DNA from: Cyanobacteria bacterium PR.3.49
GTDB lineage: Bacteria > Cyanobacteriota > Vampirovibrionia > Obscuribacterales > Obscuribacteraceae
Assembly: GCA_013997645.1 (NCBI GenBank)
Contig: PNKB01000023.1
Location: forward strand, 1 to 43,380
Length of the DNA: 43,380 bases
Direction of reading: 5' to 3'
Under the pieces are notes generated by a model. It saw nothing but the letters and a program-made list of their open reading frames with translations, did not search any database and was not told the DNA's origin. This document shows positions 18,176 through 25,909 of the stretch, in pieces (within the stretch, counting starts at the first letter, position 1; the number at the start of each line of letters is the position of its first letter). The position numbers and the translations under genes are program-made.

Positions 18176-18955
18176 ATGAGTTTCACTCGCAAAAGAAGAA
18201 TCTCCATGGGTCTGACGTCGGCATACTTCTTGACCAGCGCAGCAGTGCTTGGGTACATCGTTCTGCTGCACGCGGCGATCAGCTGTTGCGGTGTCGTACT
18301 TCTGGCTCTCACCGCCCCTCTGCTTCTGTATGGCGCGCTTGCGCACTGCAGCCTGAAAAATTTTAAAACCAATAAAAACAGACTGGACTTCGTAGACCCG
18401 GCAGACTTCGGAATTTCCATAGGCTCTGCCAGATTGATCCGCGCGGTTGGTCTGATCCTGCCTCTGCCCTTCCTGGCATATGGCTGGTTTTTCGCCTCAG
18501 GTCTCTCCTGGGTCGGATTGGACGGCAGCCCGGCCAGCGTGGCGCGCACATACGCGGTAGTCGCATTCGACGAACGTTTTTTCGGGCACCGCATGGCGCA
18601 GCGAGAGTTCCGGCGCGCAGCGCGCATTTATGCTTTCAAACGCAATTACAGTCTTGCAAAGATGTTCATCGGCTCGGCCATTCAATGCGCCGAAGAGCAC
18701 ACACCCAACAAGCCGTCGCGTCTTGTCGACTACCACACCGAAGCAGGCCGCATTGCTGCCAGAGCGCATGAATGGTCGCTGGCCGAAAGCGAGTTCACTA
18801 CTGCTTTGTCAATCGCAAAAGACAAACTCAAACTTGATGATAAATCGAGAATTGTGCGCAGGCTGACGAGACGACTGAGCTGGCTGCACGCAAAACATCC
18901 GGAAAGCATCACAATTCAACTGCAAGCGCAAAGCTACCAGCCGCTCTGCCGATAG
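18176..18955 (+). CDS. Membrane protein with C-terminal TPR-like region
   Basis: Not recognised. Two adjacent membrane helices lie near residues 9-55 and a third near 84-105. The remaining 150 residues are helical, with TPR-like pairs (EWSLAESEFTTALSIAKDKL). ATG 18176 is chosen over the GTG at 18149 because GGAG lies eight bases before it. It lies divergent from the pentapeptide kinase and upstream of two more kinase genes on the same strand, so a role with the kinases is possible but only suggested by position. Confidence 0.6.
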   Translation: MSFTRKRRISMGLTSAYFLTSAAVLGYIVLLHAAISCCGVVLLALTAPLLLYGALAHCSLKNFKTNKNRLDFVDPADFGISIGSARLIRAVGLILPLPFLAYGWFFASGLSWVGLDGSPASVARTYAVVAFDERFFGHRMAQREFRRAARIYAFKRNYSLAKMFIGSAIQCAEEHTPNKPSRLVDYHTEAGRIAARAHEWSLAESEFTTALSIAKDKLKLDDKSRIVRRLTRRLSWLHAKHPESITIQLQAQSYQPLCR

Positions 18956-19095
18956 ATCTATCCATTACCCCAGGTACAGCCTATCCCAAGTCCTGAAAGT
19001 CAGGCACAGTGGGCAAATTGTAGTTTAGCCATCTATACCGATCTGCGCAGGCAGGCTTATCATCGAATGGAGTTTCCAGATTCGAGGATTGGGCC

Positions 19096-20673
19096 GTGAA
19101 TCGCAAAAAGCATGTACTTCGCTATCACGTCCTGCCCGTCTGGCTTTTCTCGATTCTCCTCACATTCTTACTTTTGGGAGTTGCCGCCATTGCGAACACA
19201 GTGGCTTTCGATTTGGCTCGCAAGAGTATCGACGTAGCGACATTGGGATTTGAAAAGGGCCTGGCAGTACAACACAGCAAGCGCTATAAGGATGCAATGT
19301 CTTGCACGAGCTGTCACTGCGGTGCCGTTTGTTCGTGCTGCAACACTTACCATTATGTAAAACAACCATTTTCCTCTCAGGAAAAGCTATTAGGCGGAGC
19401 GTACATAGTCGGGCTTCTTGCCGCCATTCTCTATATAATCGGCGGACCGCACACCCGCATAGTATTGACCGGTACAAGACTGGCGTTTCCTTTGCTCATG
19501 GCGCCATCGCTCATGTTCAGCCGCTCTCGCCCATGGTCTGACCTGGGCTCAGTTTCCCTTTCCAAAAAAATGCAACGCGTAAGCAGCGATCCTTTTGATG
19601 CTGATTCAATGGCGGCGCTGACCTTGCGGCTGTACTTCAGACAAGGCGGCAACATCGCACTCAAATTAAAACGCCTCTCGCAAAAGGACCTGCAGTCTCT
19701 TTGCCAGGCGATTCATGATTGGGGCCGCGAAGCCGCTATTTCCAACGAAGCCGAATCGTTGATCAAAAGAATTCTTGCAAAAGGAGAACTGGAGCCAACT
19801 TCTCTGGTGCCTGAGTCTTTCACGGCCATGTGGCAAGAAGAGATGACTGCGCACCTTGGTGCCACCACATTTGTCCCACTCAACAAAGGCGCTACTTTGC
19901 AAAACGGCCGTTTGAAGGTCGTAAATATGATCGCCTCCGGCGGATTGTCGGCTGTTTATCTCGTCGAAGTTGAGCGCGGAGGCTTCGCTATACTCAAAGA
20001 ATCGGTAGTGCCGAATTCTGTGGATGAAAAAACCAAAGAGAAGGCTAAAGAACTTTTCAAAAGAGAAGCAAGTTTGCTCATGAAACTGGATCATCCTGCT
20101 ATTGCCAGGGTGATGGATCATCTTGTCGAAAATGGCAGAGATTACATGTTGCTCGAATATGTGCCCGGGACAAGTTTGCGGCAGCATGTGCGCCTCACCG
20201 GGCCGGCCAGTGAAAGACAAGTGCTCGCCTGGACTAAAGAACTGGCATCGACTCTCATCTACTTGCACGAGCTTTCACCGCCTGTGGTGCACCGCGATCT
20301 GACACCGGACAATGTGGTCTTGCGAAAAGACGGCACCCTGGTGCTGATAGATTTCGGTGCGGCAAACGAATACGTAGGCCAGGCAACCGGCACACTAATA
20401 GGCAAACAATCGTACATTTCGCCTGAGCAATTTCGAGGCAAAGCCGAGCCCTCAAGCGACATCTATGCATTAGGCGGAACGCTCAATTTCCTTCTGACAG
20501 GCGAGGATCCGGAGCCGCTTTCGCCTTCGCATCCACGCGATTGGCGAAGTGAATTATCGCCGGCGATCGATCAATTGGTAGCCGATTGCACAGCCTTGTC
20601 ACCGGCCCAGCGCATCCGTGACGCCAGGACCTTGGTCGAAGAAGTGGACAAACTGACCCACTCAGCTGTTTAG
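19096..20673 (+). CDS. Membrane Ser/Thr kinase with Cys-rich (CxxCH) extracytoplasmic loop
   Basis: TM1 is at about 13-36 and TM2 at 98-117, possibly with a further hydrophobic stretch at 121-142. The loop between TM1 and TM2 has six Cys in 13 residues (CTSCHCGAVCSCC, 70-82), including CTSCH, the pattern of a c-type heme site. The C-terminal kinase (about 270-520) has Lys301 (AILKES), HRDLTPDNVVL (399-409; Thr403 replaces the usual Lys), DFG (419-421) and SYISPEQFRGKA. If the N-terminus is inside, the Cys loop is outside and the kinase inside, as for a transmembrane redox, heme or metal sensor. The GTG start follows GAGG. It is 34 bp upstream of a paralogous kinase. Confidence 0.9.
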   Translation: MNRKKHVLRYHVLPVWLFSILLTFLLLGVAAIANTVAFDLARKSIDVATLGFEKGLAVQHSKRYKDAMSCTSCHCGAVCSCCNTYHYVKQPFSSQEKLLGGAYIVGLLAAILYIIGGPHTRIVLTGTRLAFPLLMAPSLMFSRSRPWSDLGSVSLSKKMQRVSSDPFDADSMAALTLRLYFRQGGNIALKLKRLSQKDLQSLCQAIHDWGREAAISNEAESLIKRILAKGELEPTSLVPESFTAMWQEEMTAHLGATTFVPLNKGATLQNGRLKVVNMIASGGLSAVYLVEVERGGFAILKESVVPNSVDEKTKEKAKELFKREASLLMKLDHPAIARVMDHLVENGRDYMLLEYVPGTSLRQHVRLTGPASERQVLAWTKELASTLIYLHELSPPVVHRDLTPDNVVLRKDGTLVLIDFGAANEYVGQATGTLIGKQSYISPEQFRGKAEPSSDIYALGGTLNFLLTGEDPEPLSPSHPRDWRSELSPAIDQLVADCTALSPAQRIRDARTLVEEVDKLTHSAV

Positions 20674-20707
20674 ACATAACATCGCTTAGCTGATGAGGAT
20701 TTAGAAT

Positions 20708-23077
20708 ATGCCGCTCTTTTCCACTCTGCAAGACGACGAAACGGACAAAAGCAAATTTGCCGTAGAAGCTGGCGATCTCATCACCATGGATTACAATGCG
20801 CGCCCGACCTTAGTCCCACGCGTATCGGCAATCGCTGTCGGCGTAATTACTTACTTGTTTTTAGCTTACCTTCTGCCGATCGCTCTAACCGGATCCAGCG
20901 CCCCTGAGATGTTCAACGTGGTCGTCTCATTGCTGGCGGGATTGGCTTACAGCAAGTCGTGCAACAGCTTGTTGCCCAATCAGATTCGCATTACCGACAA
21001 CGGTATTGCCCTGGGCTGGAGCAATCTTTTCTTTTCGCAGGTGACAACGCCGTGCATACCATGGACGTCGATTGACGGCGCAACCTTTCTTCCCGGGACT
21101 GCATTCGAAGACTCGCTGGAGGGCTGTTTGCTTTTGACCGTGACCGAACGCCCTCAGGCTGCCATTTTTGAGTGTCCGTATGGAGCACTTTCCGAGAAAT
21201 TTTGGAAAGCTAAAGAGACGTCCAGCGACCATCACCTTCGCATTCTCGTCTCCGGCATTGCGCATAAATCAGACCGAGAGTTTTTCGCCCAGCAGTTGGT
21301 GCGGCATCTGCCTATCAACAGCGTGCACAGAGATGCATTGCGAGCGCTTGATTCACGGTATCCTCTGCCGATAGTGCATGGTAATGCATTTAAAACCACA
21401 ATCACATTCTTTGACAATGTGAAAGCGATACCCGTGGCAAGAATCAGATCGGACGCGGAGAACCCCGCTAATGTGGCGGATCTATGCGAATTCGTTCCGC
21501 GCATGGCACGCCTTTTGCCGCGCTCGATCATGGAACAAAAACTGCGCGATAGCCTCGGTCTCAAACCGGATGAAATACTGGACGACCAGATAGGACCGCG
21601 AGCCGACTCTTGCGCTGCCACCAGCATCACTCTCGATTACAAGCCTTTGCGTTTGCTGCGTCCTATGCTGGACGCGATCGACAGAAGGGGTTCGCTGACA
21701 TTCTTTTGCGTCTTTCTGCCGCTGGTGATCATTGGATTTCTGGAAATATCGCAATTGCAAACCATGATTCCTTTTGTGCTCGCGGTGATACTGGGAGTGC
21801 CCGTTATGCTTGGTTTGACGAAGTTTTTCATTCCATCGCTTATGACATTGAGTGATGCCGGAATCGCCCTCGATTGGCGCAAAGGAGAAGCCGAAATTCC
21901 CGGTCCGAAAATCGCCTGGAACGATATTACCTACGTCAGTTTCTCGAAGCCCGAAAATAGCTGGCAGATCAACAGTACGATCAATTTCCATATTCAGCCT
22001 GATTGCGTTTCACCAATGATGCGGCTTTTGCTGTTTACCTTTTTCCATCCGCTTTCATCATCCGCCCGCCAATTGCGACTGACCTTGATTGAAAGCGGTC
22101 TTTTATATGGAACGCAAACCCACCGCTTTTATGAAGGACTGGCTCGAAACCTCCCTCCGGAGCGAATCGATCCATTGCTTTTGGAAAGGTTTTGTCCGCG
22201 CAGCGAAAGTTCATTCACGACTCTCTGGCTCAGTTCGCTGACCAAAGAAAGAGTTCGCACCGAACCTCTGAAAGAGGGCGACTTGGTAGGCGACGGTCGC
22301 TACAAAGTCAACCGGCAAATTGGTGCCGGGGGCCAGGGCATTGCGTATGAAGCAGTTTCAATCGAAGGCGGCAACGAATCCGCCGAAAGAGTTGTCCTTA
22401 AAGAATTCATCATTCCATCTCACGCCGGTCAGTCTGCTCAAGCTAAGACGCTGGAATCCGTGCATCGAGAGAGCGAGCTTTTGCAGAGCATCGATCACCC
22501 TTTTGTCGTCAAAATGAAAGACAGCTTCATTGAAGATCATCGCTTCTATCTTGTTATGGAACACGCAGAGGGCAGCTCGCTGCGCAAGTTAGTGAATGAG
22601 TCCGGTCCCTTGAGCAGCAGGCAAGTTGAAGAACTGGCAGTACACTTGCTGAGCATACTTTCCCATTTGCATATGAAAACCCCTGCCATAATTCATCGCG
22701 ATTTCACGCCGGAAAACGTGATCATAAACAGTGACGGCATGCCGAAGCTTATCGATTTCAACGTAGCCAGACAGTCAGAATCTACAGCCACGCGAACTGT
22801 GGTCGGCAAACATTCATACCTGCCGCCCGAACAGTTTCGCGGCAAAGCCTGCCCGCAAAGCGACATTTATGCACTCGGTGCGACCTTGTTCTTCGCTTTG
22901 ACTGGCGTTGACCCCGAACCCATTTCCGCTTCTCGGCCCAGCGAAAAAAACAATTCTGTTTGCTCAAAATTGGATGAAATCGTCTGGCGCGCGACACAGT
23001 TAAACACCGACCAGCGCTATCAATCAGCCCAGCAAATGAGAGAGGATTTGCTTCGCCCGCAAGCCATTTCAGCCTAA
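20708..23077 (+). CDS. Membrane Ser/Thr kinase with duplicated two-TM/beta sensor
   Basis: The N-terminal 500 residues hold two similar units (about 36-215 and 325-495). Each has two membrane helices, then a beta-rich domain (RITDNGIALGW in unit 1, TLSDAGIALDW in unit 2), then a helix ending F..(L)xRxLP. The kinase domain (about 530-780) has IGAGGQGIAYEA, Lys565, HRDFTPENVII (663-673, Thr667 for Lys) and DFN (683-685) in place of DFG. Its activation segment, SYLPPEQFRGKACPQSDIYA, is nearly that of the preceding kinase, so the two arose by tandem duplication with different sensors attached. The gene's 3' end overlaps the convergent pseudo-receiver by 9 bp. Confidence 0.88.
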   Translation: MPLFSTLQDDETDKSKFAVEAGDLITMDYNARPTLVPRVSAIAVGVITYLFLAYLLPIALTGSSAPEMFNVVVSLLAGLAYSKSCNSLLPNQIRITDNGIALGWSNLFFSQVTTPCIPWTSIDGATFLPGTAFEDSLEGCLLLTVTERPQAAIFECPYGALSEKFWKAKETSSDHHLRILVSGIAHKSDREFFAQQLVRHLPINSVHRDALRALDSRYPLPIVHGNAFKTTITFFDNVKAIPVARIRSDAENPANVADLCEFVPRMARLLPRSIMEQKLRDSLGLKPDEILDDQIGPRADSCAATSITLDYKPLRLLRPMLDAIDRRGSLTFFCVFLPLVIIGFLEISQLQTMIPFVLAVILGVPVMLGLTKFFIPSLMTLSDAGIALDWRKGEAEIPGPKIAWNDITYVSFSKPENSWQINSTINFHIQPDCVSPMMRLLLFTFFHPLSSSARQLRLTLIESGLLYGTQTHRFYEGLARNLPPERIDPLLLERFCPRSESSFTTLWLSSLTKERVRTEPLKEGDLVGDGRYKVNRQIGAGGQGIAYEAVSIEGGNESAERVVLKEFIIPSHAGQSAQAKTLESVHRESELLQSIDHPFVVKMKDSFIEDHRFYLVMEHAEGSSLRKLVNESGPLSSRQVEELAVHLLSILSHLHMKTPAIIHRDFTPENVIINSDGMPKLIDFNVARQSESTATRTVVGKHSYLPPEQFRGKACPQSDIYALGATLFFALTGVDPEPISASRPSEKNNSVCSKLDEIVWRATQLNTDQRYQSAQQMREDLLRPQAISA

Positions 23078-23497
23078 AGGATGCAGAGATATCCGGTCGC
23101 AGCTGGTTGTCGAAGAAAAATCGCAAAGGGCGCTGTTTCGGCGTGCAGAGACCGTTTTGGCGACGATTTCCTCGTTGCTGGAAGAGATTGATATGAAGGC
23201 ATCGACTCCGGACTGGTACATGGACTGCACGTTGGCCTTATCCGTGGAATAACCGAGCGCAATAACTACAATGTTCGAGCTTGCAGCGCGCAATTTCTTT
23301 GTGATACTAAGACCGTCGTTATTGCGCAAGCGCAATCCAATCAAAAGCGTCGTGCACCCGGAGCGCATGATCTGTTGAACCAGGTCTTCCATACCGCTGC
23401 CGGAATCGCCGCAGACTTCTATTTCAGGCTCTTGCTGAAGAACAAGTGAAAGTGACATACGCAGAATCTCGCAGTCATCCAAAATATAGACGCGCAT
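23069..23497 (-). CDS. Pseudo-receiver (response-regulator-like) protein
   Basis: CheY fold of 142 residues: Asp7-Asp8 (YILDDCEIL) are kept, but the phospho-acceptor strand reads LLIGLRLRNNDG, with Gly54 where Asp is needed, and the conserved Lys position is Ile104 (FISISSS). It should not be phosphorylated in the usual way. The strand pattern and GVDAFI resemble NarL/LuxR-class receivers, but no DNA-binding domain follows. A good AGGA ribosome site precedes the ATG. It is downstream of, and on the same strand as, the 57-residue protein gene and could share its transcript. Confidence 0.75.
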   Translation of the reverse strand: MRVYILDDCEILRMSLSLVLQQEPEIEVCGDSGSGMEDLVQQIMRSGCTTLLIGLRLRNNDGLSITKKLRAASSNIVVIALGYSTDKANVQSMYQSGVDAFISISSSNEEIVAKTVSARRNSALCDFSSTTSCDRISLHPLG

Positions 23498-23543
23498 AGC
23501 TTGTCCTTTCTGGGAGTTTACTTAAGCAAAGGGCTATACCAGT

Positions 23544-23582
23544 ATTTCAGAAATCTGAAATTGGCGTATCACCCCGCGGGGT
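23544..23582. repeat. Two palindromes upstream of the pseudo-receiver gene
   Basis: ATTTCAG-AAAT-CTGAAAT (23544-23561) is a perfect 7-bp inverted repeat, and ACCCCGCGGGGT (23571-23582) is a perfect 12-nt palindrome. Both lie in the 123 bases between the small-protein gene and the pseudo-receiver gene. They may be operators for the latter or form a transcript hairpin; neither is followed by a clear T-run. Confidence 0.4.
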
Positions 23583-23620
23583 TATGCGAGCCGCTTCAAT
23601 GCCGACTTCTACGGCAAAGT

Positions 23621-23794
23621 CTAGGAATTAACCCATTCGACCAGCCTGGATCTGATCTGCATCTTCCAGTCTGCCAGCCAGTCAAAAAGCAAAGCGCCTA
23701 TTTCGACAATGAGATTGTCTTCCAGCGTGTCTTCTTCTCTTAAGTTGTATCCCGGCTGTGTTTGCATTGCCATCGGGAAACTGAAGCAGTTCAT
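23621..23794 (-). CDS. 57-residue protein, probable target of the adjacent TetR repressor
   Basis: Not recognised. It begins MNCFSFPMAM, has an acidic middle (LREEDTLEDN) and ends in an amphipathic helix rich in Trp and hydrophobic residues (IVEIGALLFDWLADWKMQ). The ATG at 23794 has an excellent ribosome site (AAAAGGAG, 7-nt spacing), and a near-consensus promoter with two TetR-type operators lies about 50-90 bp upstream. These signals, rather than homology, make it a gene. A longer frame starting at 23881 is rejected because it begins inside the -35 box. It may be an electrophile- or stress-induced small protein. Confidence 0.65.
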   Translation of the reverse strand: MNCFSFPMAMQTQPGYNLREEDTLEDNLIVEIGALLFDWLADWKMQIRSRLVEWVNS

Positions 23795-23826
23795 TTTGCA
23801 ACTCCTTTTCTTATCGCCCGGAACAT

Positions 23827-23841
23827 TAGACCGGTCGTCTA
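23827..23841. promoter_or_regulatory. TetR-type operator, copy 1
   Basis: TAGACCGGTCGTCTA, with outer arms TAGAC/GTCTA. It lies just downstream of the expected transcription start of the 57-residue protein gene. It is identical to copy 2 and exactly 30 bp from it, about three helical turns, so both would face the same side of the DNA. Confidence 0.7.
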
Positions 23842-23852
23842 CCAACCACCCG

Positions 23853-23881
23853 ATAATAGACCGGTCGTCTACTCCTGTCAA
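23853..23881 (-). promoter_or_regulatory. Promoter of the 57-residue protein gene
   Basis: On the minus strand, TTGACA (23881-23876), a 17-nt spacer and TATTAT (23858-23853) are a near-perfect sigma-70 type promoter. Operator copy 2 fills the spacer. The predicted start near 23846 gives a leader of about 50 nt. Confidence 0.75.
23857..23871. promoter_or_regulatory. TetR-type operator, copy 2
   Basis: TAGACCGGTCGTCTA, identical to copy 1, placed between the -35 and -10 boxes of the minus-strand promoter, where a bound repressor would block RNA polymerase. Confidence 0.72.
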
Positions 23882-23978
23882 CTTTAAACTTGCCCTTGCT
23901 TTAAATCGCTGCCAAAACTGGGCCTGTGCAAAAAAGCAAAAACTGCGTAAAACCTCCCAGAGTCGACCTCCGGAAGTA

Positions 23979-24008
23979 TTGACATATCTAGACCGACTGG
24001 TCTAATAT
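23979..24008 (+). promoter_or_regulatory. Promoter of the TetR gene, implying a leaderless mRNA
   Basis: TTGACA at 23979-23984, then TAATAT at 24003-24008 after an 18-nt spacer. Transcription would start at about 24015, next to the ATG at 24016, and no ribosome site precedes that ATG. A leaderless, self-repressed transcript is the simplest reading. Confidence 0.6.
23989..24004. promoter_or_regulatory. TetR-type operator, copy 3 (autoregulatory)
   Basis: TAGACCGACTGGTCTA has perfect 6-bp arms (TAGACC/GGTCTA) around GACT. It sits between the -35 and -10 boxes of the repressor's own promoter. The spacing of the outer arms is one base longer than in copies 1 and 2. Confidence 0.75.
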
Positions 24009-24015
24009 ATCGCTC

Positions 24016-24621
24016 ATGACACCAAAAGTATCTACAAAACAAAACACGAAGTGCCTCCTTATCGAAACGGGCATCGACGTTATGCTGGAGAAAGGCTACA
24101 ACGCCACCGGCATCAACGAAGTATTGACCGCCTGCAATGTGCCCAAGGGCTCGTTCTACCACTATTTCTCCAGCAAAGAAGACTTCGGTCTGTCAGTCAT
24201 CAATGCCTTTGACGAGCATTACGTTCAAGAGCTGGACAAAACTCTGACCGACGCTCGCGTGGCTCCGCTCAAAAGAATCAAAAATTACATCGACAGCGCT
24301 ATCGACAAAGCCGAAAAACGCCAATGCAGCCGCGGATGCCTGATTGCCAACCTGAGTCAGGAAATGGCCGATCAAAATGAAGTCTTCCGCATGCGCCTGA
24401 AGGAAATTTTGCAACGGCGGGCAGCCACATTTACTGCCGTTCTCAACGAAGCAAAAGCGGCAGGCGAAATTCCGAAGTCGGTAAAAACAGCCGAGGCTGC
24501 GGAGTTTTTCCTTTGCTCTTTCGAAGGGTCGATCATGCGCTCGAAAGTGATGCGCGATACAAAACCAATGAAAGTCTTCCGCCAGATCTTCTTTTCTCAA
24601 GTTTTAGGTATTAACGCCTAG
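24016..24621 (+). CDS. TetR-family repressor, NemR/AcuR-like
   Basis: Homodimeric repressor. The helix-turn-helix spans about 31-52 (TGINEVLTACNVPKGSFYHYF), and the C-terminal domain matches the NemR-type group: SRGCLIANLSQEM (106-118) aligns with the NemR segment SGCLTVKLS, placing Cys108 at the redox/electrophile-sensing Cys106 of NemR (recalled from the literature). Cys104 is nearby. It probably represses itself and the divergent 57-residue protein gene through the three TAGAC-type sites, releasing them when the Cys is modified. Whether the inducer is an aldehyde, quinone or chlorine species is not shown by the sequence. Confidence 0.88.
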   Translation: MTPKVSTKQNTKCLLIETGIDVMLEKGYNATGINEVLTACNVPKGSFYHYFSSKEDFGLSVINAFDEHYVQELDKTLTDARVAPLKRIKNYIDSAIDKAEKRQCSRGCLIANLSQEMADQNEVFRMRLKEILQRRAATFTAVLNEAKAAGEIPKSVKTAEAAEFFLCSFEGSIMRSKVMRDTKPMKVFRQIFFSQVLGINA

Positions 24622-24913
24622 CTTTCAGAATCGCGTCAGGAAATCCTAGGCGAAACCCCATATCTTTACAACCTACAAATCCGTACCATTTGGGACGTGG
24701 TCAGCAGACGGAGGTTGCGCCGGGAGCTACCATCTGTTCAGGAAACTGGACAGTGCAGTGCTGAGCAAAAGCGAATGTTCGGGAGTAAAGTCTCTACTCC
24801 TCCTGCCTTGGCCCGGACGTTTGCAATAGCTTTACATCAAGAAGTTTCTCGGTGCACCACCGCTGTCCAATGGCAGACAAAGCCACCGCCAGGCCAAAAC
24901 ATTTGCATTTTTA
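24622..24913. other. Intergenic region after the TetR gene
   Basis: No convincing gene. CGCCTAG (24615-24621, including the tetR stop) and CTAGGCG (24646-24652) can pair as a hairpin without a T-run, a weak terminator candidate between convergent genes. A GTG-started 75-codon frame in this stretch lacks a ribosome site and coding character. Confidence 0.35.
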
Positions 24914-25801
24914 CTAACGATTGATGACCATGCGATTCATCGGAACCTGCGAAACGCCGTCCGGTCCTGTTTTGAAGCCACCCTGCATATAGGCGCCGCT
25001 GCGCTGACTGCCGGCTGCATGATAGCCGCCCCGGGCAAACTGGTTGCTCATCCCCATCGGTTGCATCTCAGCCGAGCCGGCATAACCCTGCTGACTGTAA
25101 CCCATTTGCGGGGCAGCCGCATACGGTGAATAAGCTCCGCTTGAGCCGTAATTGCCATAGTTTTGCTGAGAATACTGGGCGTTCGGTTGCGAAAAGCCGC
25201 CACCTGAGCTCTGACGATTCAAGCTTTGCTGAAGATAGCCCGGCTGGGCAGAAGGGGGTGAGGCAAAACTCGGCTGCTGGACAAGATTAGCCTGATTAGG
25301 CTGACCGACTGCGTCCGGAAAATTCTGAGCGGGGCTCAATTGCTGATCGAATTGCTGTTGCAGCTGCTGTTGTTGCTGCGGCTGTTGACTGATTTCTTGA
25401 TTGGCGGCTTGAGGGCTCTCTTGCGTAGCGCCACCTTGCCCCAGAGCAGCTTCGTCTGCTTTCATTTGCTGCGCGGCCGCTTCCTGCATTCTCTTTTTTT
25501 GCGCTTCATTGTGCTGCTGCACGGCAAAATCAAGAAGGTTGTTATCGGCAAGGCAGATGATCAGCATGATGGAAAGAAAAACCATGCCGTAAATCATCAA
25601 CGGCACTAATGGATTGCGAAACATCTCGCCGGAAAAGCGCGTTTCTTTGATGACAGAATTCCACGTCTGCTGCAGTCCCCCTCCGCCGATAGCGTTTCCG
25701 CCCCCGGAGTGCCCGTGATGTCCATGATTACCATGGTGACCTGGGGTTGCCTGCCCCGACCCGCCATGACCACCGTGGCCGCTGTGTCCCTGTGTGCTCA
25801 C
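24914..25801 (-). CDS. Membrane protein with His/Gly-rich head and Gln/Tyr-rich prion-like tail
   Basis: Not recognised. Nine His lie in the first 31 residues, alternating with Gly. One membrane helix is at about 65-85. A charged helix (about 92-118) is followed by a long Gln/Pro-rich segment (about 120-175) and a Gly/Tyr/Ser/Gln tail. The head could bind divalent metal; the tail has the composition of self-associating low-complexity sequences. The start is a GTG at 25801 with no good ribosome site; the next in-frame Met would cut into the helix region. It lies last in a run of four minus-strand genes. Confidence 0.65.
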   Translation of the reverse strand: MSTQGHSGHGGHGGSGQATPGHHGNHGHHGHSGGGNAIGGGGLQQTWNSVIKETRFSGEMFRNPLVPLMIYGMVFLSIMLIICLADNNLLDFAVQQHNEAQKKRMQEAAAQQMKADEAALGQGGATQESPQAANQEISQQPQQQQQLQQQFDQQLSPAQNFPDAVGQPNQANLVQQPSFASPPSAQPGYLQQSLNRQSSGGGFSQPNAQYSQQNYGNYGSSGAYSPYAAAPQMGYSQQGYAGSAEMQPMGMSNQFARGGYHAAGSQRSGAYMQGGFKTGPDGVSQVPMNRMVINR

Positions 25802-25909
25802 TTTTAGATTTATAGCCGCAATCAGTTAATGTACAGACGAGATCATATCTCACGTCCTGGATATAACCAACCCGTCAGTGGGGTTTCTCCCAATGGTATT
25901 TCGGTCAGC

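Noticed and set aside
23621-23881. 86-codon frame on the minus strand
   Set aside because: Its first codon lies in the -35 box and the next ones cross the -10 box and both operators. The internal ATG at 23794 with a strong ribosome site is the real start.
24697-24924. 75-codon plus-strand frame after the TetR gene
   Set aside because: GTG start without ribosome site, mixed composition, and it runs into the convergent gene's 3' end.
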